Positions 41,766 through 49,949 of a stretch of 64,000 nt of DNA are shown here, one piece after another (position 1 is the first letter of the stretch; each line of letters begins with the position of its first letter). The position numbers were made by a program, and so were the translations under genes. Under the pieces are notes generated by a model. The model saw only the letters and a program-made list of their open reading frames with translations. It ran no database searches and was not told the origin of the DNA. The stretch is from Verrucomicrobiota bacterium (GTDB lineage Bacteria; Verrucomicrobiota; Verrucomicrobiia; Chthoniobacterales; UBA10450), in NCBI GenBank assembly GCA_003218375.1, contig QHNH01000014.1, positions 24,736-88,735 of the forward strand. Reading direction: 5' to 3'.

Positions 41766-43325
41766 GTGCTCGATCTCAATCACATCCTGCTTTTCATCGC
41801 CTGCATTTCGCCGCTGGTTATGCTGGGGCAAACGCTGCGGCGCGGCGGGTTGTTCCGCGCCTGGCGCCTGGCATCGTTGGCAGTCCTGTTGGTGACGGCT
41901 GGGGCCTGGCTGGTCAACCCCGCCACGGCCGGATTTGTCGGCGGCGGGGCCTGGCTTGCATTGCTTCTGGTCCCGGCGATCGGGATCCGAAAGATCTCGG
42001 AGTTATCGAGTCATCAACGCTACGCGCGCGCGCGGCATTGGGCCACGCCGCTGCGGTTTCTTCATCCGGCTGGAGGGTTGCGCGCCCAGGCCGAATTGCT
42101 GCGCGCGCTCGAGCTCGCCCAAGGCGGGAATTTTTCCGGCGCGCTGGCCGTGCTCGCTCCGTTGCGGAACAATCACACGAACGTCGGCCGGCAGGCGATC
42201 GCGCAAACATTTCGTTTACGTGGCGAATGGATGAATCTCGTGGGCTGGGTGCGGAGCGAAGTGCCGCCCGTGGCAAGGCGCGCCGATTTTGCCCTGATGC
42301 CGCTTTATCTTCGCGCGCTCGGGGAAGCCGGGGTCCGCGACGAAATGGTGCTCGAATTTGCCACCATGCTCACAGCCGCCGGACCGATTTCACAGCCAGC
42401 CTGGAGTCATCAGTTGAGCCTCGTCACCGTCCTTGCGTTTTGTGGCCGTCTGCAAAATTACGACAAACGAGCGACGTTCCGAAAATTTCCGCAGGAGCTG
42501 CGGGACTTTTGGATGGCCACCAGCGAATTGGCCGCCGGCAATCTCTCCGTCGGATGCGCCCGGCTCGAGAAATTGCGGGCCGCTACCGGCGATCAGTTGC
42601 TCTTGTCAGAAATCGCCCAGCGCCTCCATGGCGCCGACTCCATCGCGAAAGCGCCGCTTTCCCAGCCGGGTTTCGCTTTGCTCCACCAGATCGAACAAAG
42701 CGATCGTCCGGCTCCCGGCGCTTTCGGTTCCGAAACGAAGTGGCCAACGACGGCAGTCCTCATTTTCATTGCTTTGAACCTCGCGATGTTCGGCGCCGAA
42801 GTTTGGTTCGGCGGCTCGATGAATCCGGTCACTTTGCATCGGCTCGGCGCGCTCGAACCGTGGTCGGTCCGCTTCGGTGGCGAGTACTGGCGGATGTTGA
42901 CCGCGCTTTTTCTCCATTTGGGTCCGCTTCATCTCATCGTGAATCTTTACGCGCTCTTTGTCATCGGCCCGGGCTTGGAACGCATCATCGGGTCGGTGCG
43001 CTTCGCGCTTTATTATCTGCTCGCCGGTTTGGGATCGAGCACCGGAGTGTTGCTTTTGCACCTATCCGGTTTTTCCCGCCCCGAACAACTCGTCGGCGCG
43101 TCGGGCTGCGTCATGGGCGTGGTCGGAGTGTGGGCGGGTTATCTCCTGCGGCATCGGCACGAACCGTTTGCCGGGCGCCGCCTGCGGAACATCGTCCTGA
43201 TCGTGGTGATCCAAACCGTGTTCGATTTATCCACGCCGCAAATCAGCATGGCCGCGCACCTGAGCGGGCTGGTGACCGGTGTCGTCCTGGGCCTGCTTGT
43301 TTCGCCCCGGCGCGCGCAGGGCTAG
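41766..43325 (+). CDS. Rhomboid intramembrane serine protease with long N-terminal region
   Basis: Membrane protein of 519 residues. Residues 1-75 hold two or three membrane helices, about 85-315 are soluble and helical (TPR-like: ALELAQGGNFSGALAVLAPL), and about 325-515 form the rhomboid core. The core has YWRMLTALFLHLGPLHLIVN, LVGASGCVMGVVGVWAG (nucleophile Ser in GASG) and ISMAAHLSGLVTGVVLG (catalytic His). The nucleophile and His are both present, so it should be active. The large N-terminal part is not part of standard rhomboids. GTG start. Confidence 0.9.
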   Translation: MLDLNHILLFIACISPLVMLGQTLRRGGLFRAWRLASLAVLLVTAGAWLVNPATAGFVGGGAWLALLLVPAIGIRKISELSSHQRYARARHWATPLRFLHPAGGLRAQAELLRALELAQGGNFSGALAVLAPLRNNHTNVGRQAIAQTFRLRGEWMNLVGWVRSEVPPVARRADFALMPLYLRALGEAGVRDEMVLEFATMLTAAGPISQPAWSHQLSLVTVLAFCGRLQNYDKRATFRKFPQELRDFWMATSELAAGNLSVGCARLEKLRAATGDQLLLSEIAQRLHGADSIAKAPLSQPGFALLHQIEQSDRPAPGAFGSETKWPTTAVLIFIALNLAMFGAEVWFGGSMNPVTLHRLGALEPWSVRFGGEYWRMLTALFLHLGPLHLIVNLYALFVIGPGLERIIGSVRFALYYLLAGLGSSTGVLLLHLSGFSRPEQLVGASGCVMGVVGVWAGYLLRHRHEPFAGRRLRNIVLIVVIQTVFDLSTPQISMAAHLSGLVTGVVLGLLVSPRRAQG

Positions 43326-43392
43326 GCGATGGAATGCTTGATGCTAAAAATTTTGCTGCCAGATTCACGCCTCCATCCATCCAGGCTTCTCC

Positions 43393-45942
43393 ATGCCGAC
43401 CTACCACACGTTTAATGTGATCCCGACGTTGCCGGCCGCCCTCGAGCCGCTCCGGGAAATGGTCTTCAATCTCTGGTGGACCTGGGAGCCTTCCGCCCGC
43501 CGCCTTTTTCGTCATCTCGATCCCGAGCTCTGGAACCGGACGAACCACAACCCGGTCCGCATGCTCCAGCTCTCCCGCCAGGCCCGGCTCGTCGAGGTCG
43601 CGCAGGACAAGAATTTCCTCCGTGAACTGAAAGAGGTTCACGACGCCTACCGGAATTATCTCGCGCGCAAGGACACCTACGGAAAGACCAGCAACCGTTT
43701 TGAAAAGCCGATCGCCTATTTCTCGGCCGAGTTTGGTTTTCACGAATCGATCCCGAACTATTCCGGCGGCCTCGGCATTCTCGCGGGCGACCATTGCAAA
43801 TCGGCCAGCGATCTCGACCTGAATTTTGTCGCGATCGGGCTCCTGTATCGCCACGGCTATTTCAAGCAGGAGATCGACAAGGACGGCGTCCAGCACGCGA
43901 TCAGCCTGAACCAGAATTTTCATCATCTGCCGATCCGCGAAGTCCGCCAGGGCGACAACAATCTGTTGATCGCCGTGCGCCTGCTCGATCGCGAAGTGCG
44001 CGCGAAGGTCTGGCAACTGCACGTCGGGCGCGTGAATCTTTATCTCCTCGATACCGACATCGCGGAGAACAACGCGGAAGATCGCCGCATCACGGCCGAA
44101 CTTTACGGCGGCGATCTTGAAATGCGGATGCGGCAGGAAATCGTGCTCGGCATCGGCGGGATGAAAGCACTCACCGCGCTCGGGATCGACGCGGAAGTTT
44201 TCCACATGAACGAAGGCCACTCGGCTTTCCTCGCCCTCGAGCGCATCCGGCTCCATGTGGCGGAGAAGGGCCTCGATTTTTATTCCGCGTTGCAGCTCGT
44301 CGCCTCGGCGAATGTTTTCACCACTCACACCCCGGTGCCGGCGGGGAACGACGCCTTCCCGCGCGAGATGATGAAACGCTATTTCGGCGATTTCGCCACG
44401 CAGCTCGGTTTGTCCTTCGACGAATTAATGCGGTTCGGCCAGACGAGCGTGAACCCGCTCGATGCATTCAGCATGACTGTGCTGGCCTTGCGCGCTAGCC
44501 GCCATTCGAATGGCGTCAGCAAACTGCACGGCGAGGTGAGCCGTTCGCTTTGGAAAGATGTCTGGGCCGGCGTTCCGGGCCACGAAGTTCCGATCACCAG
44601 TATCACCAATGGGGTTCACACGAAAACCTGGATGGCCCCGGAGTTCTCGGCGCTCTACGAAAAGTATCTCGGCGATTGGGAGGAACATCTGACCGACCCG
44701 GATTTCTGGCGCCGCGTGACCGATATTCCCGGCGCGCAACTCTGGGAAACCCACCAGAAATTAAAACTGCGCCTGATCGAGTTCGTCCGCGACCGGGTCC
44801 GAGTGGCGCGAGAGCGCTCGGGCGAATCGCCGGAATCGATCCGGAGCGTGAACCGCATTCTCGATCCGGAAATCCTCACCATCGGATTCGCGCGCCGGTT
44901 CGCCACCTACAAACGCGGGGCGCTCCTCTTCAGCGACCAGGAACGGCTCAAGCGCTTGCTGAATGACGAGACGCGCCCGGCGCAATTCATCTTCGCCGGC
45001 AAAGCTCATCCTCAGGATGAAGGTGGCAAGGCTCTGATCCAGCAGGTTTACAAATTCAGCCGCCAACACGGCTTCGAAAATCGGATGGTCTTTGTGGAGG
45101 ACTACGACACCTACATCGCGCGCCGGCTCGTCCAGGGCGTCGATCTTTGGCTGAACAATCCGCTCCGCCCGCTCGAAGCCAGCGGCACCAGCGGAATGAA
45201 ATTACCGCCGAATGGCGGCTTGAACTTGAGCGTGCTCGATGGCTGGTGGTGCGAGAGCTTCAACGGCAACAACGGCTGGGCTATCGGCGGCGAAATCAAG
45301 GGCGGCACCGTGGATTTCCAAAGCGAAGTGGACGCGAGCAGTCTCTATCAACTTCTCGAGAACCTGATTATTCCGCTCTATTACGAGAAGCCCGATGGGA
45401 AGCTGCCGCTGGCCTGGTTGCAACTGATGCGCGAATCGATCCGCACCGTGACGCCGGTCTTCAACACCCATCGGATGGTCAAGGAATACGCCGAGCGCCT
45501 TTACACCCCCGCAGCGAAAGCGCACCAGGAATTCGGCCGCGATGGTTGCGCCGCCGCGACCGGCCTGAGCAAATGGAAAGCGAAGATGCGCAAGGACTGG
45601 CCGCAGGTCAGCATTCTCGATGTGCAGGTGGGCAACTCCGATCGGCAAAACATCCAGGTCGGCGAAGCGCTCCAGATTTCGGCCCGCGTCCATCTCGGCG
45701 CTGTGAGTCCCGATCATGTCCGCGTCGAGGCTTATCACGGCGAAGCCGACAATGGCGGCATCAAGAATCCGAGCGTGACGGTTCTTGATGGAAGCGCACC
45801 GGTGGAAGGCGAGGGGAATTACACCTATCAAGGTTTGGTCCCGACTTCCGACAGCGGCACCTACGGCTTCAGCGTCCGGGTCGTCCCAATTCACCCGCAT
45901 CTCATGCAAACCCACGAGCTGCGTTTGATCACCTGGTCATAG
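43393..45942 (+). CDS. glgP: Alpha-glucan (glycogen) phosphorylase
   Basis: Releases glucose-1-phosphate from glycogen, PLP-dependent. 849 residues, of the shorter archaeal/bacterial type (TIGR02094). N-terminal ALEPLREMVFNLWWTWEP, AYFSAEFGFHESIPNYSGG, FHMNEGHSAFLALERI, FTTHTPVPAGNDAF, FARRFATYKRGALLF, FAGKAHPQDEGGKALIQ and the PLP-binding EASGTSGMKLPPNGGLNLS followed by DGWWCE. The last 100 residues form an extra beta domain (DHVRVEAYHGE). ATG start; no other glycogen gene is near. Confidence 0.95.
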   Translation: MPTYHTFNVIPTLPAALEPLREMVFNLWWTWEPSARRLFRHLDPELWNRTNHNPVRMLQLSRQARLVEVAQDKNFLRELKEVHDAYRNYLARKDTYGKTSNRFEKPIAYFSAEFGFHESIPNYSGGLGILAGDHCKSASDLDLNFVAIGLLYRHGYFKQEIDKDGVQHAISLNQNFHHLPIREVRQGDNNLLIAVRLLDREVRAKVWQLHVGRVNLYLLDTDIAENNAEDRRITAELYGGDLEMRMRQEIVLGIGGMKALTALGIDAEVFHMNEGHSAFLALERIRLHVAEKGLDFYSALQLVASANVFTTHTPVPAGNDAFPREMMKRYFGDFATQLGLSFDELMRFGQTSVNPLDAFSMTVLALRASRHSNGVSKLHGEVSRSLWKDVWAGVPGHEVPITSITNGVHTKTWMAPEFSALYEKYLGDWEEHLTDPDFWRRVTDIPGAQLWETHQKLKLRLIEFVRDRVRVARERSGESPESIRSVNRILDPEILTIGFARRFATYKRGALLFSDQERLKRLLNDETRPAQFIFAGKAHPQDEGGKALIQQVYKFSRQHGFENRMVFVEDYDTYIARRLVQGVDLWLNNPLRPLEASGTSGMKLPPNGGLNLSVLDGWWCESFNGNNGWAIGGEIKGGTVDFQSEVDASSLYQLLENLIIPLYYEKPDGKLPLAWLQLMRESIRTVTPVFNTHRMVKEYAERLYTPAAKAHQEFGRDGCAAATGLSKWKAKMRKDWPQVSILDVQVGNSDRQNIQVGEALQISARVHLGAVSPDHVRVEAYHGEADNGGIKNPSVTVLDGSAPVEGEGNYTYQGLVPTSDSGTYGFSVRVVPIHPHLMQTHELRLITWS

Positions 45943-45947
45943 GCGCC

Positions 45948-46054
45948 GGAACATAGACTTGTAGTCTGTGCGCCCAGCGGAGTTTTACTCCGCTGCACCT
46001 AAACAGCGGACAACATGTCCGCTAGGCGCACAGGCAGGATGCCTATGTTTCTTT
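45948..46054. repeat. Compound palindrome, GGAACATAG family, copy 2
   Basis: Left arm GGAACATAGACTTG and right arm CCTATGTTTCTT (imperfect) with CTGTG/CACAG pairs inward. Hairpins AGCGGAGT/TTT/ACTCCGCT and AGCGGACA/ACA/TGTCCGCT. The second hairpin and arms match the copy at 22731; the first hairpin has a different sequence but is fully paired. The right arm contains the TAG stop of the Dop gene. Confidence 0.92.
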
Positions 46055-47557
46055 AAGCGCCCGAAAAAACCCGTCGAACTCATTTTCGGCATCCACGAGT
46101 TCGTTCAGCTTTCCCATCCGCGGATCGCCCGCAGGTTCCGGCAGCTTCACCACGCGCGATCTCTTTCCGTTCCTGAACTCAATCTCATCCCATTGAATCG
46201 TGCTAATGGCGTGATTGAATCGCGCCACGGCGCGGCCGCGGAACCAGGCGCGGGTCGTTTCCGGTGGCGAGAAAATTGCGTCTTTGATTTCCTTTTCGCT
46301 GATGAGACTGCGCATCGATCCTTGCCGTTGCAGCTCGAAGAACAATCCCTGGTCCGGCTGGATGCTGTGATATTCGAGGTCGATCGCCTGCAGCCACGGA
46401 TCGCTCCACGAGAGCTTTTCTTCCTCGCGAAACGACGAGAGCATCAGCTTTTTTGCCGCCCAGTCCACGCGATCGGCCGTCGAGGTCACGTCGCGTTCCA
46501 GGTCGTTCAAGACATTTTCCCATTCGCGGAGCAACCACGAAATCTCGGAATCTCCGCCGTGCTCGCGTTCCGCGGCTTTCAGGTAAAGCCGCTGGACGTC
46601 GATCGCGGAAATCTTCCGGCCATCGCTCAGCTCGATAATCCAATCGTAATCCTGGTCCCGGCTGATCGATTTCGTGGCGTTGACCGGCTGCGCGATTTCG
46701 AGAGCCGGCGCTTTCCCGCGCTCGATCAACTCCAGCGCCAGCGCGGTCGTCCCGATCTTGAGCGCGGTCGCCCATTCGCTCATGTTCGAGTCGCCGATGA
46801 TGACGTGGAAACGGCGGTAGCGGGCGGCGTCGGCGTGCGGCTCATCGCGCGTATTCACCAGTGGCCGTTTGTTCATCGTGTCGATGCTGACCAGCGTCTG
46901 GAAAAAATCGGCCCGCTGCGAAATCTGAAACACCCCCGGCTGGGTCCCGGCGCTTTCCGCCTCGATCCCGATCTTGCCCGCGCCGGCGAAGATCTGCCGC
47001 GTGATGAGGAATGGCAGCACGCCCGCGACCAGCTCGTCCCACGGAAGATCGCGGCGAATGAGATAATTGTCGTGGCACCCGTAGCTATGCCCCGCGAAGT
47101 CCGTGTTGTTCTTGAAGAGCCGAACCTCGGCGCCGTCCGTCAGCTTCAAGTTTCGGCGACGGGCGCACTCCGCCAGAATGCGTTCCCCGGCCTTTTCGTG
47201 GGCCACAATCTGGCGCAGGGTCGTGCATTCCGGCGTCGAGTATTCCGGGTGGGCGTGATCATTGTAAAAACGCGCGCCGTTCGAAAGCACCAGGTCGCTT
47301 TTGATTTCCTCAAAACTCAGCGGCCGTTTCCGATCGATTTCGTAATAGGCGGATTCGTCCGTGTCCTGGAGCAAAGACGGCGCCCGAAAGCCGCGCGCAT
47401 CCCGATGCGGATCTTCGAGCCGATAATCCCATTTCATGTGCGCGCCGTGCTCGGTGTAGGAGCGGACCAGCTCGATCGATTCCGCCACCACATCAACGGA
47501 CACCGCGCCTTGGACCGTGATGCCGTACTCTGTTTCCAGCCCGAACACGCGTTTCAT
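46043..47557 (-). CDS. dop: Pup ligase/depupylase superfamily protein, Dop-like
   Basis: Carboxylate-amine ligase-fold enzyme of 504 residues. FGLETEYGITVQG (catalytic Glu), WDYRLEDPHRDARGF, LVLSNGARFYNDHAHPEYS (catalytic Asp region), CTTLRQIVAHEKAGERIL, LFKNNTDFAGHSYGCHDNYL, VNTRDEPHADAARYRRFHVI and LSWSDPWLQAIDLEY are closer to Dop (depupylase/deamidase) than to PafA. In Gram-negative phyla the modifier is Pup or the related UBact (published knowledge). The ARC ATPase of the same system lies about 2.4 kb away. Single-gene assignment to Dop rather than ligase is moderately sure. Confidence 0.85.
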   Translation of the reverse strand: MKRVFGLETEYGITVQGAVSVDVVAESIELVRSYTEHGAHMKWDYRLEDPHRDARGFRAPSLLQDTDESAYYEIDRKRPLSFEEIKSDLVLSNGARFYNDHAHPEYSTPECTTLRQIVAHEKAGERILAECARRRNLKLTDGAEVRLFKNNTDFAGHSYGCHDNYLIRRDLPWDELVAGVLPFLITRQIFAGAGKIGIEAESAGTQPGVFQISQRADFFQTLVSIDTMNKRPLVNTRDEPHADAARYRRFHVIIGDSNMSEWATALKIGTTALALELIERGKAPALEIAQPVNATKSISRDQDYDWIIELSDGRKISAIDVQRLYLKAAEREHGGDSEISWLLREWENVLNDLERDVTSTADRVDWAAKKLMLSSFREEEKLSWSDPWLQAIDLEYHSIQPDQGLFFELQRQGSMRSLISEKEIKDAIFSPPETTRAWFRGRAVARFNHAISTIQWDEIEFRNGKRSRVVKLPEPAGDPRMGKLNELVDAENEFDGFFRALKET

Positions 47558-47602
47558 CGCGCCGCAACATAAGGCACGATCGTGAGGGTGCGAAAGTCAC
47601 CA

Positions 47603-47686
47603 GAGATGAAGACGGCCTGCCCTCAGGCCGTTGGGGAAAAGAAAAGCTTGCTCTCAACGGCACGGGGGCGTGCCGTCTCCATCTCT
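47603..47686. repeat. Compound palindrome, AGAGATG family
   Basis: Left AGAGATGAAGACGGC is inverse (one mismatch) to GCCGTCTCCATCTCT. Inside are hairpins ACGGCCTG/CCCT/CAGGCCGT and ACGGCACG/GGGG/CGTGCCGT. Same two-hairpin plan as other families. It lies between the Dop start and the zinc-ribbon gene. Confidence 0.88.
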
Positions 47687-47691
47687 TTGCG

Positions 47692-47919
47692 TCACACCGT
47701 CGCCACGATCAACCGCCAGGCGATGCCGCCTTGGGCGAGGGAATGTTGATGATGGCTCGCAGGAGGCAGCGGATCGCCGGCGGTCGAGACCACTTCACCT
47801 CCGCAACCCTGACACTTGTAAATGCCGGTCTGCGGCGCCGCTGTTCCAGGAGGATGAGCCGGATCGAAGCGCGGATCGGGAAAATTACTCAGGTAATGAG
47901 AGTATTTATATTGCGCCAT
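47692..47919 (-). CDS. Small zinc-ribbon-like conserved protein
   Basis: Protein of 75 residues: MAQYKYSHYLSN at the N-terminus, GIYKCQGCGGEVVSTAGDPL with one CxxC, then ASHHQHSLAQGGIAWRLIV with a His cluster that may complete a zinc site. I recognise the IYxCxGCGxEV...PLPPxxHHQH pattern from small conserved bacterial proteins of unknown function. It lies just upstream of the Dop gene in the same direction, so it could be cotranscribed. It is not Pup: no Glu/Gln C-terminus. Confidence 0.8.
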   Translation of the reverse strand: MAQYKYSHYLSNFPDPRFDPAHPPGTAAPQTGIYKCQGCGGEVVSTAGDPLPPASHHQHSLAQGGIAWRLIVATV

Positions 47920-47992
47920 CGTTCCGGGGATTCGTGCAATTTCTAGGCGATCTCGTCATTTCGTAAAGCAGAAAAACGCCGAGAGCCGTAAA

Positions 47993-48056
47993 TGTAGGGG
48001 CCGCTCTCCTCAGCCGCAGAACCCTCGATCCCGCGGGTGAGGACACCGCCTCTACA
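47993..48056. repeat. GTAGAGGCGG-family compound palindrome
   Basis: TGTAGGGGCCGCTC at the left and GGACACCGCCTCTACA at the right form imperfect arms, with CTCCTCAGCCGC and GCGGGTGAGGAC as inner parts. It is the opposite-strand relative of the element at 57433. It lies 3' of the DUF885 peptidase gene. Confidence 0.8.
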
Positions 48057-48057
48057 C

Positions 48058-49824
48058 TTACCGCGCCACCTGCTCGATCGACGTCGGATCGTCGAGCAGG
48101 ATCCACTCGACGATCGAAAGAGGCAGGCTCCCGTTCTTGATCAGGTCGTCGTGAAATTGTCCCAGCCGGAAACTCGCGCCCGTTTTGTCGCGATACCGTC
48201 CGAGTAAATTCATGATCTGCCATTTGCCGACGATGTAGCTGATCTTCTGCGTCGGACTCGAGGCCGCGCCCGCCGCTTCACCCTCGGCCGCTTCGCGATC
48301 GAGTCCGCCCGCTTCCATGAAATATTGGACCGCCTGCTCGAAACTCCATTTGCCAGTGTGCAGATTCACGTCCACGCCGATCCGCGCCGAGCGATACCGG
48401 GAGAGCCGCAGGATCTGTCCCTGGGCCGCTGAGTTTTCCGGATAAAGCCCGGTCCGCATCAGCATTTCCTCTCCGTATAGAGCCCAGCCTTCCACGAAAA
48501 CGCCGTCGCCATGTTGCCGCCGGATTTCGTCCGGCAAATGGTTCGCGATCGAGAGCTGCATGAAATGGCCCGGGATGCCTTCGTGCCCAAGGATGGGACG
48601 AGGGTCTTCAATCGCGGCGCGAATATAAAAATTCTTCGACTGTGGATTGTAGGTCGGGATGAAAAAGAACCCCGACGGATCCTTGTCGTAAACGCCCGGG
48701 GGATTCATGAAGCCGCCGGGACTCGTCGGCTTAAACGCTTCCGGCAACTGCCGAATTTCAAAGCGGCCCAGGTAATCCGGGATCGTGACCAGCTTGTGCT
48801 CCTTCATATAAGCGATCATCTCCTGCTCGCGGCTCTCGTAAGCAGCGAGGAACGACGCCTGGTCCGGCGGAATATTCTTGCTCCGGGCCGAATCGGGATC
48901 GGCCAGCGACGGATCGGGCAGGAGCGATTCGAGCGCGCGGTAACGGGCCAGCTCGGCGCGACCGAGCATTGCTACTTGCTCGTCGTTGAGCGGAAGCAGC
49001 AGAACGTGCTTAAGATAATAGTTGTAGTTCGCGGCGCCCATCGGGGCGAAATCGACCATCGAGGGCAGACGTTTCTCGAGGCGATCGGCAAAGCCGTGGA
49101 TCGCCGCCAGCGCGGCATCGCGCGCTTTTACGAGCTCATCGTGTTCGTTCGGTGGCAGATCGCGCGCCAGGGTCATGAGGCTGTCTTTGAAGAGCGGATC
49201 GATCGCGCGTGCGGAAGCGATCGCGAGCCGCGCGAAAAGCTTCACCGGCTTTTGCAAATTGCGTTCGGCTTGTGCCAGCATCGCCGGCATCTGTTTGAGG
49301 CGCTCGGTCGCGGCGAGCGCGCGATTCCGAGGCGCGTCGTATTCCTTCTTCAGGAGCGAGAAGATCCCGTTCGTGCATTCACCCACATAGAGCTGCGGGT
49401 CGGTATTCTCCGATCGCAGGATGCGAGTCCCGAAATCGAAATTCTCGAGCTGCGCGCGAAACAGCATCCAATCGATCCGGTCGTCTCTGGGCCATTTCGC
49501 TCCGGGCATGGCGCGGACCTGGTCGAGTAACTTGCGAACGTGCTGGTTTCGCTCGGCGAACTTCGCCGCGGAATAATCCGTGAGCCGATTGTCCCAGGTG
49601 TGGAGACCGGCGTCGCTGCTGTTGACGGGGAAATTCTCGTTTCGCCAGGCGTAAAATTCGTCCGCCATTTTACGGAGCGCCGCGATGTCATTGCCGGCTT
49701 TGGTGACAGCCGGCGTTGATTTCGTAATCAACGCCTTGTTGGAAACGTCCGTTTTCGGTTCCGGCGTCGGCTGCGCGAGCAACGTGGCGGCCGTGAACAG
49801 AAGCGGAGCGATGATTGGTCTCAT
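48058..49824 (-). CDS. DUF885 family metallopeptidase, copy 1
   Basis: Exported protein of 588 residues (signal peptide about 1-18, ending LLAQ). DUF885 proteins are predicted zinc peptidases of the M32/thermolysin-like clan. Zinc motif in ILGHEGIPGHFMQLSI (HExxH-like, H-E-G-I-P-G-H), followed by GVFVEGWALYGEEML with the Glu ligand. C-terminal FHDDLIKNGSLPLSIVEWIL matches the family end. The frame is open to 49932 across the repeat at 49873, but ATG 49824 gives the signal peptide. A second member is at 58157. Confidence 0.9.
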   Translation of the reverse strand: MRPIIAPLLFTAATLLAQPTPEPKTDVSNKALITKSTPAVTKAGNDIAALRKMADEFYAWRNENFPVNSSDAGLHTWDNRLTDYSAAKFAERNQHVRKLLDQVRAMPGAKWPRDDRIDWMLFRAQLENFDFGTRILRSENTDPQLYVGECTNGIFSLLKKEYDAPRNRALAATERLKQMPAMLAQAERNLQKPVKLFARLAIASARAIDPLFKDSLMTLARDLPPNEHDELVKARDAALAAIHGFADRLEKRLPSMVDFAPMGAANYNYYLKHVLLLPLNDEQVAMLGRAELARYRALESLLPDPSLADPDSARSKNIPPDQASFLAAYESREQEMIAYMKEHKLVTIPDYLGRFEIRQLPEAFKPTSPGGFMNPPGVYDKDPSGFFFIPTYNPQSKNFYIRAAIEDPRPILGHEGIPGHFMQLSIANHLPDEIRRQHGDGVFVEGWALYGEEMLMRTGLYPENSAAQGQILRLSRYRSARIGVDVNLHTGKWSFEQAVQYFMEAGGLDREAAEGEAAGAASSPTQKISYIVGKWQIMNLLGRYRDKTGASFRLGQFHDDLIKNGSLPLSIVEWILLDDPTSIEQVAR

Positions 49825-49872
49825 GGCGCCGATGCTAATCACATCGAGCGGCGGTTTACAAACCGCCGTTTT

Positions 49873-49948
49873 CTGTAGCCGCCGCCCTGTGGGCGGCGTG
49901 TGTTTGCCGCGAGCCAATCCTGCGCTTCGCACGGCGAAGCGGCTACAG
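49873..49948. repeat. Compound palindrome, GTAGCC family, copy 4
   Basis: Arms CTGTAGCCG and CGGCTACAG, hairpins CGCCGCCC/TGT/GGGCGGCG and GCTTCGC/ACG/GCGAAGC. Same orientation as the copy at 1175. It lies between the ARC ATPase stop and the DUF885 start. Confidence 0.92.
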
Positions 49949-49949
49949 G

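Noticed and set aside
45968..47572. Plus-strand open frame of 534 codons antisense to the Dop gene
   Set aside because: It mirrors a gene with intact conserved motifs, is Arg/Phe-rich without any recognisable motif, and is explained by high GC at third codon positions.
47692..47919. Candidate Pup/UBact modifier near Dop
   Set aside because: It has CxxC and a His cluster and ends in hydrophobic residues, not in the Gly-Glu/Gln type end required of a modifier.
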